Assembly (NCBI GenBank): GCA_910578605.1
Contig: CAJTQG010000023.1
Span: 1 to 40,599, forward strand
DNA length: 40,599 bases
From: an uncultured Lachnospiraceae bacterium
Lineage (GTDB): Bacteria; Bacillota; Clostridia; Lachnospirales; Lachnospiraceae
Reading direction: 5' to 3'
In this document: positions 33,619 to 40,599 of the stretch, piece after piece
Layout: every line of letters starts with the position of its first letter
Position numbering within the stretch: the stretch's first letter is position 1
Notes under the pieces: model-generated
What the model was told of the DNA's origin: nothing
Databases searched by the model: none
The model's input: only the letters and a program-made list of their open reading frames with translations
Program-made: the position numbers and the translations under genes

Positions 33619-33669
33619 TTGGTTCCTTTAAGCTCCCAATTGCGGCAAGAAATGAAGGGTGAATAAGAG

Positions 33670-33915
33670 ATGGATAAAATTGCGGATATTATTAATGAAT
33701 GGGACCCTATTGGTTTATTTCCAATGGCGCCTAAAGATGAATATGAGAATGAAATACAAAAGCTAAAAGTATTATTACAGCAAAGTGAGCTGTGTGCTGA
33801 GCAAATAGCTCAGGGTATCGAGGAAATCTTTATTGCTGCTTTTGGAGAGGATGTGTTTAAACAGTCAAGAGAGAGCTGCATGAGAATTGCAGAAGCAGTA
33901 ATAGATAAAAAATAA
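33670..33915 (+). CDS. DUF1871-like small protein
   Basis: 81 residues. INEWDPIGLFPMAPKDEYEN matches the conserved start of the DUF1871/YugE-type family as I remember it, followed by a helical half with no motif. It is likely cytosolic. It stands between the NSS transporter and an amber-interrupted ORF 94 bp downstream. The function is unknown; in other genomes such small proteins can be lone genes or partners of neighbouring factors, so no role is assigned. Confidence 0.7.
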   Translation: MDKIADIINEWDPIGLFPMAPKDEYENEIQKLKVLLQQSELCAEQIAQGIEEIFIAAFGEDVFKQSRESCMRIAEAVIDKK

Positions 33916-34009
33916 TCAAAGCTATGAAAATAAACATTTCATAAATCATTATGTTTGACCTTTTTATAACATTACACAATAATAATTGTAGAAAAAGGAG
34001 AGAATGGTT

Positions 34010-34255
34010 GTGTCTGAAGAGTTAGCGAATATTCGTTCCAGCATTGAGGCATTAGGAATGGATTTTCAATTCATGGGAAGAATCAAAACAAATATGAATG
34101 GGATAGAACGGGAAATATAGCTTTTAGAATATGACCATGCCCAATTCGGCTATGTAGCTGGTCATGAATATTATCATGAGGAAATTAAGTATTTGCAGGA
34201 AACTTATCAGAGTAAAATAATAGAAGCCAATGGGGATGGTGGGTTTTATTACTAA
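34010..34255 (+). pseudogene. Small ORF interrupted by an in-frame TAG
   Basis: GTG 34010 (nine bases after AAAAAGGAG) or ATG 34004 opens MSEELANIRSSIEALG, which continues to EREI and stops at TAG 34118-34120. The same frame then runs open for 44 more codons (LLEYDHAQFGYVAGHEYYHE, then EIKYLQETYQSKIIEANGD) to TAA 34253-34255, and is followed at once by a strong terminator. The sequence on both sides looks like a helical coding protein. The simplest reading is an amber nonsense mutation (CAG, GAG or AAG to TAG) in an about 81-residue gene. Amber readthrough is possible but has no other support. The family is not recognised. Confidence 0.7.
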
Positions 34256-34260
34256 TATTT

Positions 34261-34300
34261 AAAAAGTACACTGAACATATGAATGTAAAGTGTACTTTTT
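34261..34300 (+). terminator. Intrinsic terminator after the interrupted ORF
   Basis: AAAAAGTACACT (34261-34272) and AGTGTACTTTTT (34289-34300) are perfect 12-bp arms, ending in a T-run. Its presence shows the transcription unit extends past the in-frame TAG. Confidence 0.9.
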
Positions 34301-34380
34301 TGTTTATAGAAAAGAATATGGAAAAGAACATCCTATAATACAAAAACTTTGTTGGAAAGGAGTTTTTATTGAAAAAATCC

Positions 34381-34409
34381 TTGACATAAATGGTCAAATA
34401 GACTATTAT
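34381..34409 (+). promoter_or_regulatory. Sigma-A promoter of the nrtR-pncA-pncB region
   Basis: TTGACA (34381-34386), 17 bp, TATTAT (34404-34409). The -35 is consensus. Confidence 0.6.
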
Positions 34410-34440
34410 AATAGAAAATAAATAGTCGCTATGACTATTT
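34397..34440. promoter_or_regulatory. Candidate NrtR operators (AATAG/CTATT palindromes)
   Basis: AATAG-A-CTATT (34397-34407) covers the spacer and -10. AAATAGTC-GCTAT-GACTATTT (34420-34440) is a perfect 8-bp inverted repeat just after the expected start site. Both use the same AATAG half, which also occurs at 34410-34414. A repressor at these sites would block initiation. The NrtR product of the next gene is the natural candidate, by inference. Confidence 0.5.
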
Positions 34441-34576
34441 TGATAGATTGTTATCAGATTGGCTGGCTTGTCTGTAAATAATGGATATTCCAAATATTTC
34501 ATAGTGTTGTATTATGCCCCAGTATAAGTCAGGAAGCAGATTATCATGTAAAAGCTAAGAGGAAGGGAGAAGTACA

Positions 34577-35452
34577 ATGAACCATTTATCTGAAAACGCA
34601 AAAGAAAACTTTAATAAGAAAGAAAATAGTAAGGATGCAATGATATCAACATTATCAAACAAGTTAAAAGATGAAAATCGCCCTTGGGAGACAGACCAAA
34701 CCTTGACGGAGGAGGAATTTTTAAAACAATATAATCCAAAAGCATATGACAGTCCGGCTGTGACAGCAGATATTTTAATTTTTACAATAAACAGAGAACA
34801 AAAGCTGCAGCTATTACTGATTCAAAGGGGAAGGCATCCCTTTAAAGGAAAGTGGGCGGTGCCGGGCGGTTTTGTGGAGATGGATGAATCTCTAGACCAG
34901 GCGGCAGCTAGAGAATTAAAGGAGGAGACAGGGCTTGAGGACATTTACTTAGAGCAGCTATATACTTTTGGAGCAGTAGATAGAGATGCCAGAACAAGAG
35001 TGATTTCTGTTGCATATATTGCTTTAGTACCAGCTAGAAGGCTGGATTACCGTGCAGGAGATGATGCGGCGGATGCCTGTTTATTTGATGTGGAGTATAC
35101 AGAGAGAGGATTTCAGTTGATTTGTGCCCAGAAGGACTTGGTTTTGACCCAGGAGGATTTGGCATTTGACCATAAGGATATTGTAGAAAAGGGATTGGAG
35201 CGTTTGAGAGGGAAGGTTACCTATTCTGATATTGCCTTAGAGCTTTTAAAGGACAAAGAAAAATTTACCATCTATGAACTGCAGAAAATAAATGAAGCTA
35301 TAACAGGAGAGAAAATGGATATCGCCAATTTTAGGAGAGCATTTAAAAGGAAATATATAGATACGGGCAGAGTAAAAAAACTGTTGGAAAAGTGTGTGGA
35401 GCATTCTAAAAAGCCAAGCAGTTATTATCAAATGCTCCAGCCAAAAGAATGA
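34577..35452 (+). CDS. nrtR: NrtR-type Nudix-related transcriptional regulator
   Basis: 291 residues: a charged N-terminal tail of about 60, a Nudix domain (about 60-200) and a C-terminal winged-helix part (about 215-285: TIYELQKINEAITGE, then FRRAFKRKYID). This domain order is that of NrtR, the repressor of NAD synthesis genes that senses ADP-ribose. The Nudix box GGFVEMDESLDQAAARELKE plus ETGL fits the GX5EX7REUXEEXGU consensus at every key position, so hydrolase activity may be retained. The next two genes, pncA and pncB, are typical NrtR targets. The ATG follows GAGGAAGGGAG. Confidence 0.92.
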   Translation: MNHLSENAKENFNKKENSKDAMISTLSNKLKDENRPWETDQTLTEEEFLKQYNPKAYDSPAVTADILIFTINREQKLQLLLIQRGRHPFKGKWAVPGGFVEMDESLDQAAARELKEETGLEDIYLEQLYTFGAVDRDARTRVISVAYIALVPARRLDYRAGDDAADACLFDVEYTERGFQLICAQKDLVLTQEDLAFDHKDIVEKGLERLRGKVTYSDIALELLKDKEKFTIYELQKINEAITGEKMDIANFRRAFKRKYIDTGRVKKLLEKCVEHSKKPSSYYQMLQPKE

Positions 35453-35552
35453 AGCAATCCGTTGTTTATCCTATATAGAGCAATTCTTTTTGACCATGGC
35501 ATCAAAAAAATCGTCATATAAATACGAATATAAAAAGAAAGGATGAGATATT

Positions 35553-36080
35553 ATGGCACAAAAATATTTAATAGTAGTAGACATGCAGGAGGATTTTGTA
35601 TATGGTTCACTAGGAAGCCCAGATGCACAGGAAATCGTAGCTGCTGTAGTGAAGAAAATAAATGAGTTTGACGGAACTATAATTTTTACAAAGGACACTC
35701 ATGATGTGGATTATCTGCAGACCCAGGAAGGGAAATATCTTCCCGTGGAGCATTGTATACGAGGTACACAGGGATGGGAACTGATAGAACCTCTGCGTAA
35801 GCTTCAAGAAACCCAAAATTATAAAATTTACGAAAAGGACACCTTTGGATGTGTAGAGTTAGCGGCAGACTTGAAAAAACAAGAAAATGAAATTGTCTCC
35901 ATAGAATGGATTGGTGTGTGTACAGATATCTGTGTTGTGTCTAATGTGCTGCTTGTAAAGGCATGTATGCCTCAAGTTCCTATGTATGTGGATGCAGGCT
36001 GCTGTGCTGGAGTGACAAAAGAAAAACATGAGGCAGCGTTGGAGACTATGAGAAGCTGTCAAATTCAAATGATTTCATAA
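35553..36080 (+). CDS. pncA: Nicotinamidase (isochorismatase family)
   Basis: 175 residues. It deamidates nicotinamide to nicotinate for NAD salvage. Catalytic triad candidates are D10 (VVDMQEDFV), K95 (YEKDTFG) and C127 (GVCTDICVVSN). Metal ligand candidates are D48, H50 and H67 (TKDTHDVDY, PVEHC). The ATG has AAAGGATGAG upstream. It lies 100 bp after nrtR and 108 bp before pncB; no terminator is visible between, so the three may form one unit under NrtR control. Confidence 0.92.
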   Translation: MAQKYLIVVDMQEDFVYGSLGSPDAQEIVAAVVKKINEFDGTIIFTKDTHDVDYLQTQEGKYLPVEHCIRGTQGWELIEPLRKLQETQNYKIYEKDTFGCVELAADLKKQENEIVSIEWIGVCTDICVVSNVLLVKACMPQVPMYVDAGCCAGVTKEKHEAALETMRSCQIQMIS

Positions 36081-36188
36081 AGTAAAAGAATGAGGAAGCA
36101 ATATATAAGATATTGACAGAATAATGCAGGTCAATAGGAGTAATAATGTGAACAGGAAAGGAAAAATGCATAAAGCATAGGTGTAAAT

Positions 36189-37673
36189 ATGAATCAATCA
36201 AATAACAGAAATCTTTCTATGGTTATGGATTTATATGAGCTTACGATGGCAAACGGATATTTCAATGATGGAGATAAAGAAATAAGAGTGGCATTTGATG
36301 TGTTTTACAGAAGAAATCCAGACAAAGGCGGTTTTGCTATTTTTGCAGGTCTAGAGCAGATTGTGGAATATATAGAAAATCTCCATTTTACAAAAGAAGA
36401 TATGGATTATCTTCGCTCCCTCCATACTTTTACCGAGGACTTCCTGCAATATTTAGAGGATTTTCGTTTCGGGGGAGATATTTTTGCATTTCCTGAAGGG
36501 ACGGTAATGTATCCTGGTGAGCCAATTGTGACTATTGTAGCACCATTGATTGACGCCCAGCTTGTGGAGACGGCAGTGCTGGCATTGATTAACCATCAGT
36601 CCTTGATTGCCACAAAGACAAGAAGAATTGTGAAAGCGGCAAGAGGTAAGGCGGTGTCTGATTTTGGAGCCAGAAGAGCACACAACATGGATGCTGCTGT
36701 TTATGGCGCTAGGGCGGCTTACATTGGCGGAGCATCAGGAAGTGCCACAGTGCTGGCTGGCCAGATGTTTGGCATTCCGGTAAGCGGTACGATGGCTCAC
36801 AGCTGGGTAATGTACTATAAGGATGAGTTTGAAGCATTTAAGCACTATGCAGAAAATTACCCAGATAATACGATTTTGCTGGTAGATACCTATGATACGT
36901 TAAAGTCTGGTATTCCCAACGCCATTCGTGTGGCAAGGGAAGTGCTGATTCCTATGGGTAAGCGTTTGAAGGGTGTGAGGATAGACAGTGGTGATTTGGC
37001 ATATCTGTCTGTGAAAGCCAGAAAGATGTTAAATGAAGCGGGTTTGGAGGATTGCAAAATTATTGTGTCCAACAGTCTAGACGAGTACACCATCTCGTCC
37101 TTGAACAGCCAGGGAGCGGCAATTGACAGCTATGGTGTGGGGGAGAGGTTGATTACAGGGGCGTCTAGCGCCTATTCTGACGAAACTTTGTCCCTTTTGG
37201 GTGCGGTATATAAAATTGCAGCGGTGGAGGAAAATGGAAAATTTGTACCTCGAATTAAAATATCTGAAAATGTGGAGAAAATTACGAATCCTGGGTTAAA
37301 GAAAATATATCGGGTGTATGATCAAAACGGAAAAGCAAAAGCTGACTTGATTGCCAAGGCCGATGAGGTTTTGGATATGACAAAAGATTTGCGTTTTGTA
37401 GATCCTAATATGCCATGGAAAAATTTAAAGTACACAGGGTGCAGTGTCCGTGAATTGCAGGTGAAAATATTTGAAAATGGAAAGCGAATTTATGAGCTTC
37501 CTTCTCTGGAGGAAATTCGTGATTATGTAAAAAAACAGCTGCAGGATGAAATATGGGAGGAGGAACAGCGTCTTGTGAATCCTCATAAACATTATTTGGA
37601 TATGACACCAGATTACTATGAAATGAAGATGAGTTTGTTATATGAATCAAAGAAAAATGAGATAATAAAATAA
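36189..37673 (+). CDS. pncB: Nicotinate phosphoribosyltransferase
   Basis: 494 residues. It condenses nicotinate with PRPP to give NaMN, completing the salvage route begun by pncA. Family segments are SDFGARRAHNMDAAVYGARA, GTMAHSWVM, LLVDTYDTLKSGI and GVRIDSGDLAYLS. The length is normal. The ATG has AGGTG upstream. No clear terminator follows before the CorA gene. Confidence 0.95.
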   Translation: MNQSNNRNLSMVMDLYELTMANGYFNDGDKEIRVAFDVFYRRNPDKGGFAIFAGLEQIVEYIENLHFTKEDMDYLRSLHTFTEDFLQYLEDFRFGGDIFAFPEGTVMYPGEPIVTIVAPLIDAQLVETAVLALINHQSLIATKTRRIVKAARGKAVSDFGARRAHNMDAAVYGARAAYIGGASGSATVLAGQMFGIPVSGTMAHSWVMYYKDEFEAFKHYAENYPDNTILLVDTYDTLKSGIPNAIRVAREVLIPMGKRLKGVRIDSGDLAYLSVKARKMLNEAGLEDCKIIVSNSLDEYTISSLNSQGAAIDSYGVGERLITGASSAYSDETLSLLGAVYKIAAVEENGKFVPRIKISENVEKITNPGLKKIYRVYDQNGKAKADLIAKADEVLDMTKDLRFVDPNMPWKNLKYTGCSVRELQVKIFENGKRIYELPSLEEIRDYVKKQLQDEIWEEEQRLVNPHKHYLDMTPDYYEMKMSLLYESKKNEIIK

Positions 37674-37773
37674 TATAGTGAATAGCCAAATGGAAAGATC
37701 ACAATTGTAAGAATTATGATTTGTGTAGGGGCATTTATGAACAGAACATAAAAGGAAAGAGGGAAATGCAGAA

Positions 37774-38667
37774 ATGATTTATAATTTAGATGCATTAGAT
37801 GCACCTGTTGGCAGTGTGGACTGGAAGTCTGTCCGCAAAATGTTGGGTGTATTTACACCGAAGGAGCTGGAGGCAGAAATAACAAAGCCATATTTTTTAC
37901 AGCTTCCCCAATCTATAAGATTTTGTAAAATAGAACAGCACTCTAGATATACTTTTGCAACCTTTTATATACCAAGTAAAGGAGCAGGGGAAAAACATGT
38001 GACAATTTCCTGCTATCTTTTTCAAGATAATTTAGTGTTTATAGATTCCCAGGAGTACTCAAAGGAATTACTTCTTCATCTGATAGAGAGAACAGAGCAG
38101 AATCAATTTAAGCCGGATACGCTTTTGTATTTATTTATGGATTTAATGTTAGATGGAGATTTAGAGCAGTTAGATCATATACAGGATAAGTTGTCTGGAT
38201 TGGAAAATGCTGCCTTATATGGAGAAATGAAAAATTTTAATCAGATGATGATGAGAGTAAAAAAAGAGATACTTCATTTATACCGCTATTATGGGCAGCT
38301 GCTGAATATGGGTGAAAAAATGATGGAGTTGGAGTTGTTTTCTAATGAAAATAGGGAGGCATTTCGTTTGCTTTTGTCACGAATTTCCAGATTTCAGGAT
38401 GAGACAAAGATGTTTCGGGAGTATGCGGTTCAAGTGAGGGAGGTTTATCAATCTCAAATAGATATCCGTCAAAATAATATTATGAAAATTTTGACAATTG
38501 TCACTACCATTTTCTTTCCCTTATCCGTCATTGCGGGCTGGTACGGCATGAATTTTACGTTCATGCCGGAATTAAGCTCCCCTTTTGGTTATCCGGCAGT
38601 GATAGCTGCCAGTATTGGGGCGCTTATTGGGGAGATATGGCTGTTAAAAAAGAAAAAATTCTGGTAG
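37774..38667 (+). CDS. CorA-family divalent-metal transporter
   Basis: 297 residues. A large N-terminal cytoplasmic domain with long helices (about 130-235) leads to two C-terminal membrane helices (about 237-257 and 272-290). The GMN pore motif is at 258-260, in YGMNF. CorA proteins carry Mg2+ (or Co2+/Ni2+/Zn2+ in relatives). The ATG follows a GGAAAGAGGG stretch. It may stand alone; nothing in the context specifies regulation. Confidence 0.9.
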   Translation: MIYNLDALDAPVGSVDWKSVRKMLGVFTPKELEAEITKPYFLQLPQSIRFCKIEQHSRYTFATFYIPSKGAGEKHVTISCYLFQDNLVFIDSQEYSKELLLHLIERTEQNQFKPDTLLYLFMDLMLDGDLEQLDHIQDKLSGLENAALYGEMKNFNQMMMRVKKEILHLYRYYGQLLNMGEKMMELELFSNENREAFRLLLSRISRFQDETKMFREYAVQVREVYQSQIDIRQNNIMKILTIVTTIFFPLSVIAGWYGMNFTFMPELSSPFGYPAVIAASIGALIGEIWLLKKKKFW

Positions 38668-38774
38668 ACCACCATAGAAACTTTTCGCAACTGTTAAGTG
38701 GAAGAATGAATGGTTACAAATTTTCGAATAATTTTTAGGAAAAGGCACAATCTATTAGGAAAAGGATAATAGAT

Positions 38775-39821
38775 ATGAGTAAAGAACAGTTCGGAAAGGA
38801 TGGTTGTAATATGAATCAGAGAAAAGGGGCGCAAAGTTTAGAATTTGCCAGAGCTCCATATATATTAGAGGGGGCATGCATTGTTGGAAAAAAAGAGGGG
38901 GAAGGACCACTTGGGCATTTGTTTGACAGGGTGGAGGAGGATCCTATGTTTGGCATGAATACATGGGAGGAGGCTGAAAGTACACTGCAGCAGCAGACGC
39001 TTCAGCTTTTGCTGGATAAGACAAAGCTGACACCTGGAGAGGTTCACTATTTATTTGCAGGAGATTTGCTCGGTCAGCTCATTGCTACCTCATTTGGAGT
39101 GATGTCTATGGAAATGCCATTCTTTGGCATATATGGAGCTTGCTCTACCATGGGGGAGGGCCTTGGATTGGCTGCTATGTCTGTGGCAGGCGGATTTGCA
39201 GGGAAAGCGATTGCCTTGGCATCCAGCCATTTTGCCAGTGCTGAGAAAACTTTTCGCTTTCCATTAGATTATGGAACACAGAGACCGTTTTCCGCTACAT
39301 GGACAGTGACTGGATGTGGTTGTGTCCTTCTTGGAGAGGAGAAGGGGTTTGCTAGAATTACCGGCATAACAACCGGTAAAATAGTAGATTATGGTGTGAA
39401 GGATAGTATGAATATGGGCGCTTGTATGGCTCCGGCAGCAGCAGATACCATCTATCAGAATTTTATGGATTTCAATAGAAGCGACAAGGACTATGACAAG
39501 ATTATTACTGGAGATTTGGGGTATGTGGGACAAACGATTTTGTTGGATTTACTGAAGGAGAAGGGATATGATATAGCCAAGGTGCATATGGATTGCGGCA
39601 TTGAAATATTTGACAATGAAAATCAGGATACCCACTGCGGAGGAAGCGGCTGCGGCTGCAGTGCAGCTACACTTTGCAGTTATATATTTAAACAGCTAAG
39701 AAAAAACAATTGGAAGAGAATTTTATTTGTGCCAACAGGAGCGCTGCTGTCCCCTGTTAGTTTTAATGAAGGACAAAGTGTGCCTGGAATTGCACATGGG
39801 GTTGTGATAGAAAGCGTTTAG
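38775..39821 (+). CDS. spoVAD: Stage V sporulation protein AD
   Basis: 348 residues, thiolase-like fold protein that binds dipicolinate at the forespore membrane and in the germination apparatus. It carries the family segments GACSTMGEGLGLAAMS, FGTQRP-like DYGTQRPFSATWTVTG, and GGSGCGCSAATLCSY. ATG 38775 follows AAAGGATAATAG; an in-frame ATG at 38811 with a GGAAAGGATGG site is equally possible and would drop 12 residues. It lies 22 kb from spoVAC, with spoVAE 138 bp downstream. Confidence 0.95.
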   Translation: MSKEQFGKDGCNMNQRKGAQSLEFARAPYILEGACIVGKKEGEGPLGHLFDRVEEDPMFGMNTWEEAESTLQQQTLQLLLDKTKLTPGEVHYLFAGDLLGQLIATSFGVMSMEMPFFGIYGACSTMGEGLGLAAMSVAGGFAGKAIALASSHFASAEKTFRFPLDYGTQRPFSATWTVTGCGCVLLGEEKGFARITGITTGKIVDYGVKDSMNMGACMAPAAADTIYQNFMDFNRSDKDYDKIITGDLGYVGQTILLDLLKEKGYDIAKVHMDCGIEIFDNENQDTHCGGSGCGCSAATLCSYIFKQLRKNNWKRILFVPTGALLSPVSFNEGQSVPGIAHGVVIESV

Positions 39822-39959
39822 AATAGAGAATAGTAACAGGGAACAGTATCATTGATGAAAGCCATATGGCAAGTTATGTTCATGAAAACAAGTGAGAAAG
39901 TTAAAAATAAATGAAAAAGTTACAAATTAATAAAATAAAAGTGGAAAGGAAATATAGAT

Positions 39960-40316
39960 ATGGATTATATAAAAGCGTTTCTGATAGGAGGTCTAATCTG
40001 TGCTCTTGTGCAGATTTTAATGGAAAAGACAAAGCTGATGCCAGGGCGGATTATGGTAGGATTGGTTTGTCTGGGAACGGTTCTAGGCGCCATAGGTATC
40101 TATCAGCCTTTTGTTGATTGGGCAGGCGCAGGCGCCTCTGTTCCTTTACTTGGCTTTGGGAATTCTCTCTGGAAGGGAGTAAAAGAAGGCATTGGTAAGG
40201 ATGGATTTTTAGGGATTTTCACAGGGGGAATCAGCGCTACAGCGGCGGGAATTACAGCAGCTCTAGTATTTGGCTATATAGCATCTCTTGTGTTTTCTCC
40301 TAAAATGAAAGAGTAG
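39960..40316 (+). CDS. spoVAE: Stage V sporulation protein AE (AEb type)
   Basis: 118 residues with about four membrane helices, beginning MDYIKAFLIGGLICALVQIL. The central GAGASVPLLGFGNSLWKG matches the SpoVAEb family and also echoes the corresponding stretch of SpoVAC. The size equals Bacillus SpoVAEb (about 116). The ribosome site is GTGGAAAGGAAATA. It follows spoVAD, as usual. I found no SpoVAEa-type or SpoVAF gene in the window. Confidence 0.93.
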   Translation: MDYIKAFLIGGLICALVQILMEKTKLMPGRIMVGLVCLGTVLGAIGIYQPFVDWAGAGASVPLLGFGNSLWKGVKEGIGKDGFLGIFTGGISATAAGITAALVFGYIASLVFSPKMKE

Positions 40317-40342
40317 ATTTAATGTTATTTAGTTGTTAAAAA

Positions 40343-40424
40343 TGAGGGCAAACATATAAAAATGTATGGACGCAAAGCTAAGAATCTAAGGGGGAAGTAT
40401 ACAACCTATGATAGTCTAGTTGCA
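40343..40424 (+). ncRNA. c-di-GMP-I (GEMM) riboswitch aptamer
   Basis: The conserved segments appear in the right order: GAGGGCAAAC, a hairpin with an AAAA tetraloop (40353-40368), GGACGCAAAGCTA (40368-40380), TCTAAGGGGG, and CTATGATAGTCTAGTTGC (40406-40423). These match the GEMM-I consensus. The GGG of the GGGCAAAC segment is intact, which is the c-di-GMP rather than the cGAMP-type variant as I recall it. It is on the plus strand, reading toward the window end. Confidence 0.85.
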
Positions 40425-40450
40425 GAGAAGTTTTCTTTGCAACTTTTTTA
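40418..40450 (+). terminator. Intrinsic terminator of the c-di-GMP riboswitch
   Basis: AGTTGCA (40418-40424) pairs with TGCAACT (40438-40444) and runs into TTTTTTATTT. The 5' arm is the conserved 3' end of the aptamer, so ligand binding and terminator formation should exclude each other, giving an ON switch by inference. Confidence 0.8.
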
Positions 40451-40599
40451 TTTAAAGAAATAGGGATAATTACATAAGTAAGGTCAGGGAAGGAGAAAAA
40501 GATATTTATAATTACAAAAGAGAACATTAAATTGTACCCCATGAAGCGTTTTGTCAAGTGCTTTTTTGAGTTATTGACCCAAAACTTTCAGCGCGGCGG
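40451..40599. other. Window end downstream of the riboswitch, no clear gene
   Basis: A strong AGGGAAGGAG ribosome-like site (40486-40495) is not followed by a normal start codon. An open plus frame with ATG 40541 continues to the end but has no ribosome site close by. On the minus strand the last bases could encode the end of a protein (AALKVLGQ and stop), with a TTGACA/TACAAT-like pair beyond it. I cannot decide between these. Confidence 0.3.

Larger units (their letters stand above)
34301..34576. other. Control region of the NAD salvage genes
   Basis: This stretch has no gene. It contains the promoter at 34381-34409, palindromes around it and a leader of about 160 bases ending in a GAGGAAGGGAGAAG ribosome site. 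A minus-strand open frame here is a shadow. Confidence 0.6.

Noticed and set aside
34118..34120. Pyrrolysine or other recoded amber codon
   Set aside because: No pyl gene, suppressor tRNA or stimulatory element is visible; a nonsense mutation is simpler. Kept as a question in the findings.
34185..34502. 105-codon minus-strand frame through the terminator and nrtR promoter
   Set aside because: It runs through a perfect terminator and a consensus promoter, has Phe/Tyr/Ile-rich composition and no ribosome site.
38686..38745. Third copy of the dispersed promoter-like element before spoVAD
   Set aside because: It shares only GGTTACAAA and a TTCGCA-like stretch at a different distance; too weak.

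Overview
The window looks like a low-GC, endospore-forming Firmicute of the Clostridia, most likely a Lachnospiraceae-type gut bacterium. The support is the spoIIA operon (spoIIAA, spoIIAB, sigF), spoVA genes, a tRNA-Val T-box in front of valS, AGGAGG-type ribosome binding sites before nearly every gene, frequent TTG/GTG starts and AT-rich spacers. Assignments come from reading motifs and family resemblance; no database search was run. No tRNA, rRNA, CRISPR array or transposase is visible.

Layout. 1-6241: T-box leader, valS, folC, a 48-residue acidic ORF and a zinc-ribbon/TPR membrane protein, closed by a terminator. 6316-7935: spoIIAA, spoIIAB and sigF, with an unusual purine-rich 9-bp tandem repeat and a possible Lys/Arg-rich micro-ORF between spoIIAA and spoIIAB. 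7975-9090: a convergent HD-GYP c-di-GMP phosphodiesterase. 9180-12815: an accessory-looking block bracketed by a 19-bp direct repeat (one mismatch). It holds an ECF sigma factor with its membrane anti-sigma-like partner, then, on the other strand, an APH-family kinase and a ParB-like protein behind a promoter, operator-like palindrome, leader peptide and hairpin-buried ribosome site. 12890-14893: a secreted Ig-like/NlpC-P60 cell-wall hydrolase. 15195-16986: spoVAA, spoVAB, spoVAC and a 64-residue ORF. 17173-21492: a lipoprotein metallo-beta-lactamase-fold protein and an HscC-type Hsp70 with a membrane J-like protein that has HPE in place of HPD.

21502-29451: a GNAT acetyltransferase, then a sugar locus: fucose/arabinose-type isomerase, xylulokinase, AraC regulator, cytosolic GH30 glycosidase with a ricin-type domain, and an MFS transporter. 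29669-33915: a chemoreceptor, a nitroreductase, an NSS-family Na+ symporter and a DUF1871-like small protein. 34010-34255: an ORF interrupted by an in-frame TAG. 34381-37673: an NAD salvage locus (NrtR-type Nudix regulator, nicotinamidase, nicotinate phosphoribosyltransferase) with palindromes over and just after the first promoter. 37774-38667: a CorA-type transporter. 38775-40316: spoVAD and spoVAE, about 22 kb from spoVAC although these genes normally adjoin it. 40343-40450: a c-di-GMP-I (GEMM) riboswitch whose conserved 3' end doubles as the 5' arm of a terminator; the gene it controls is not visible before the window ends.

Most notable are the split spoVA operon, the riboswitch in the same window as an HD-GYP enzyme, the insertion inside spoIIA, the attenuator-like control region of the APH/ParB-like pair, the HPE J-protein beside HscC, and the amber-interrupted ORF.
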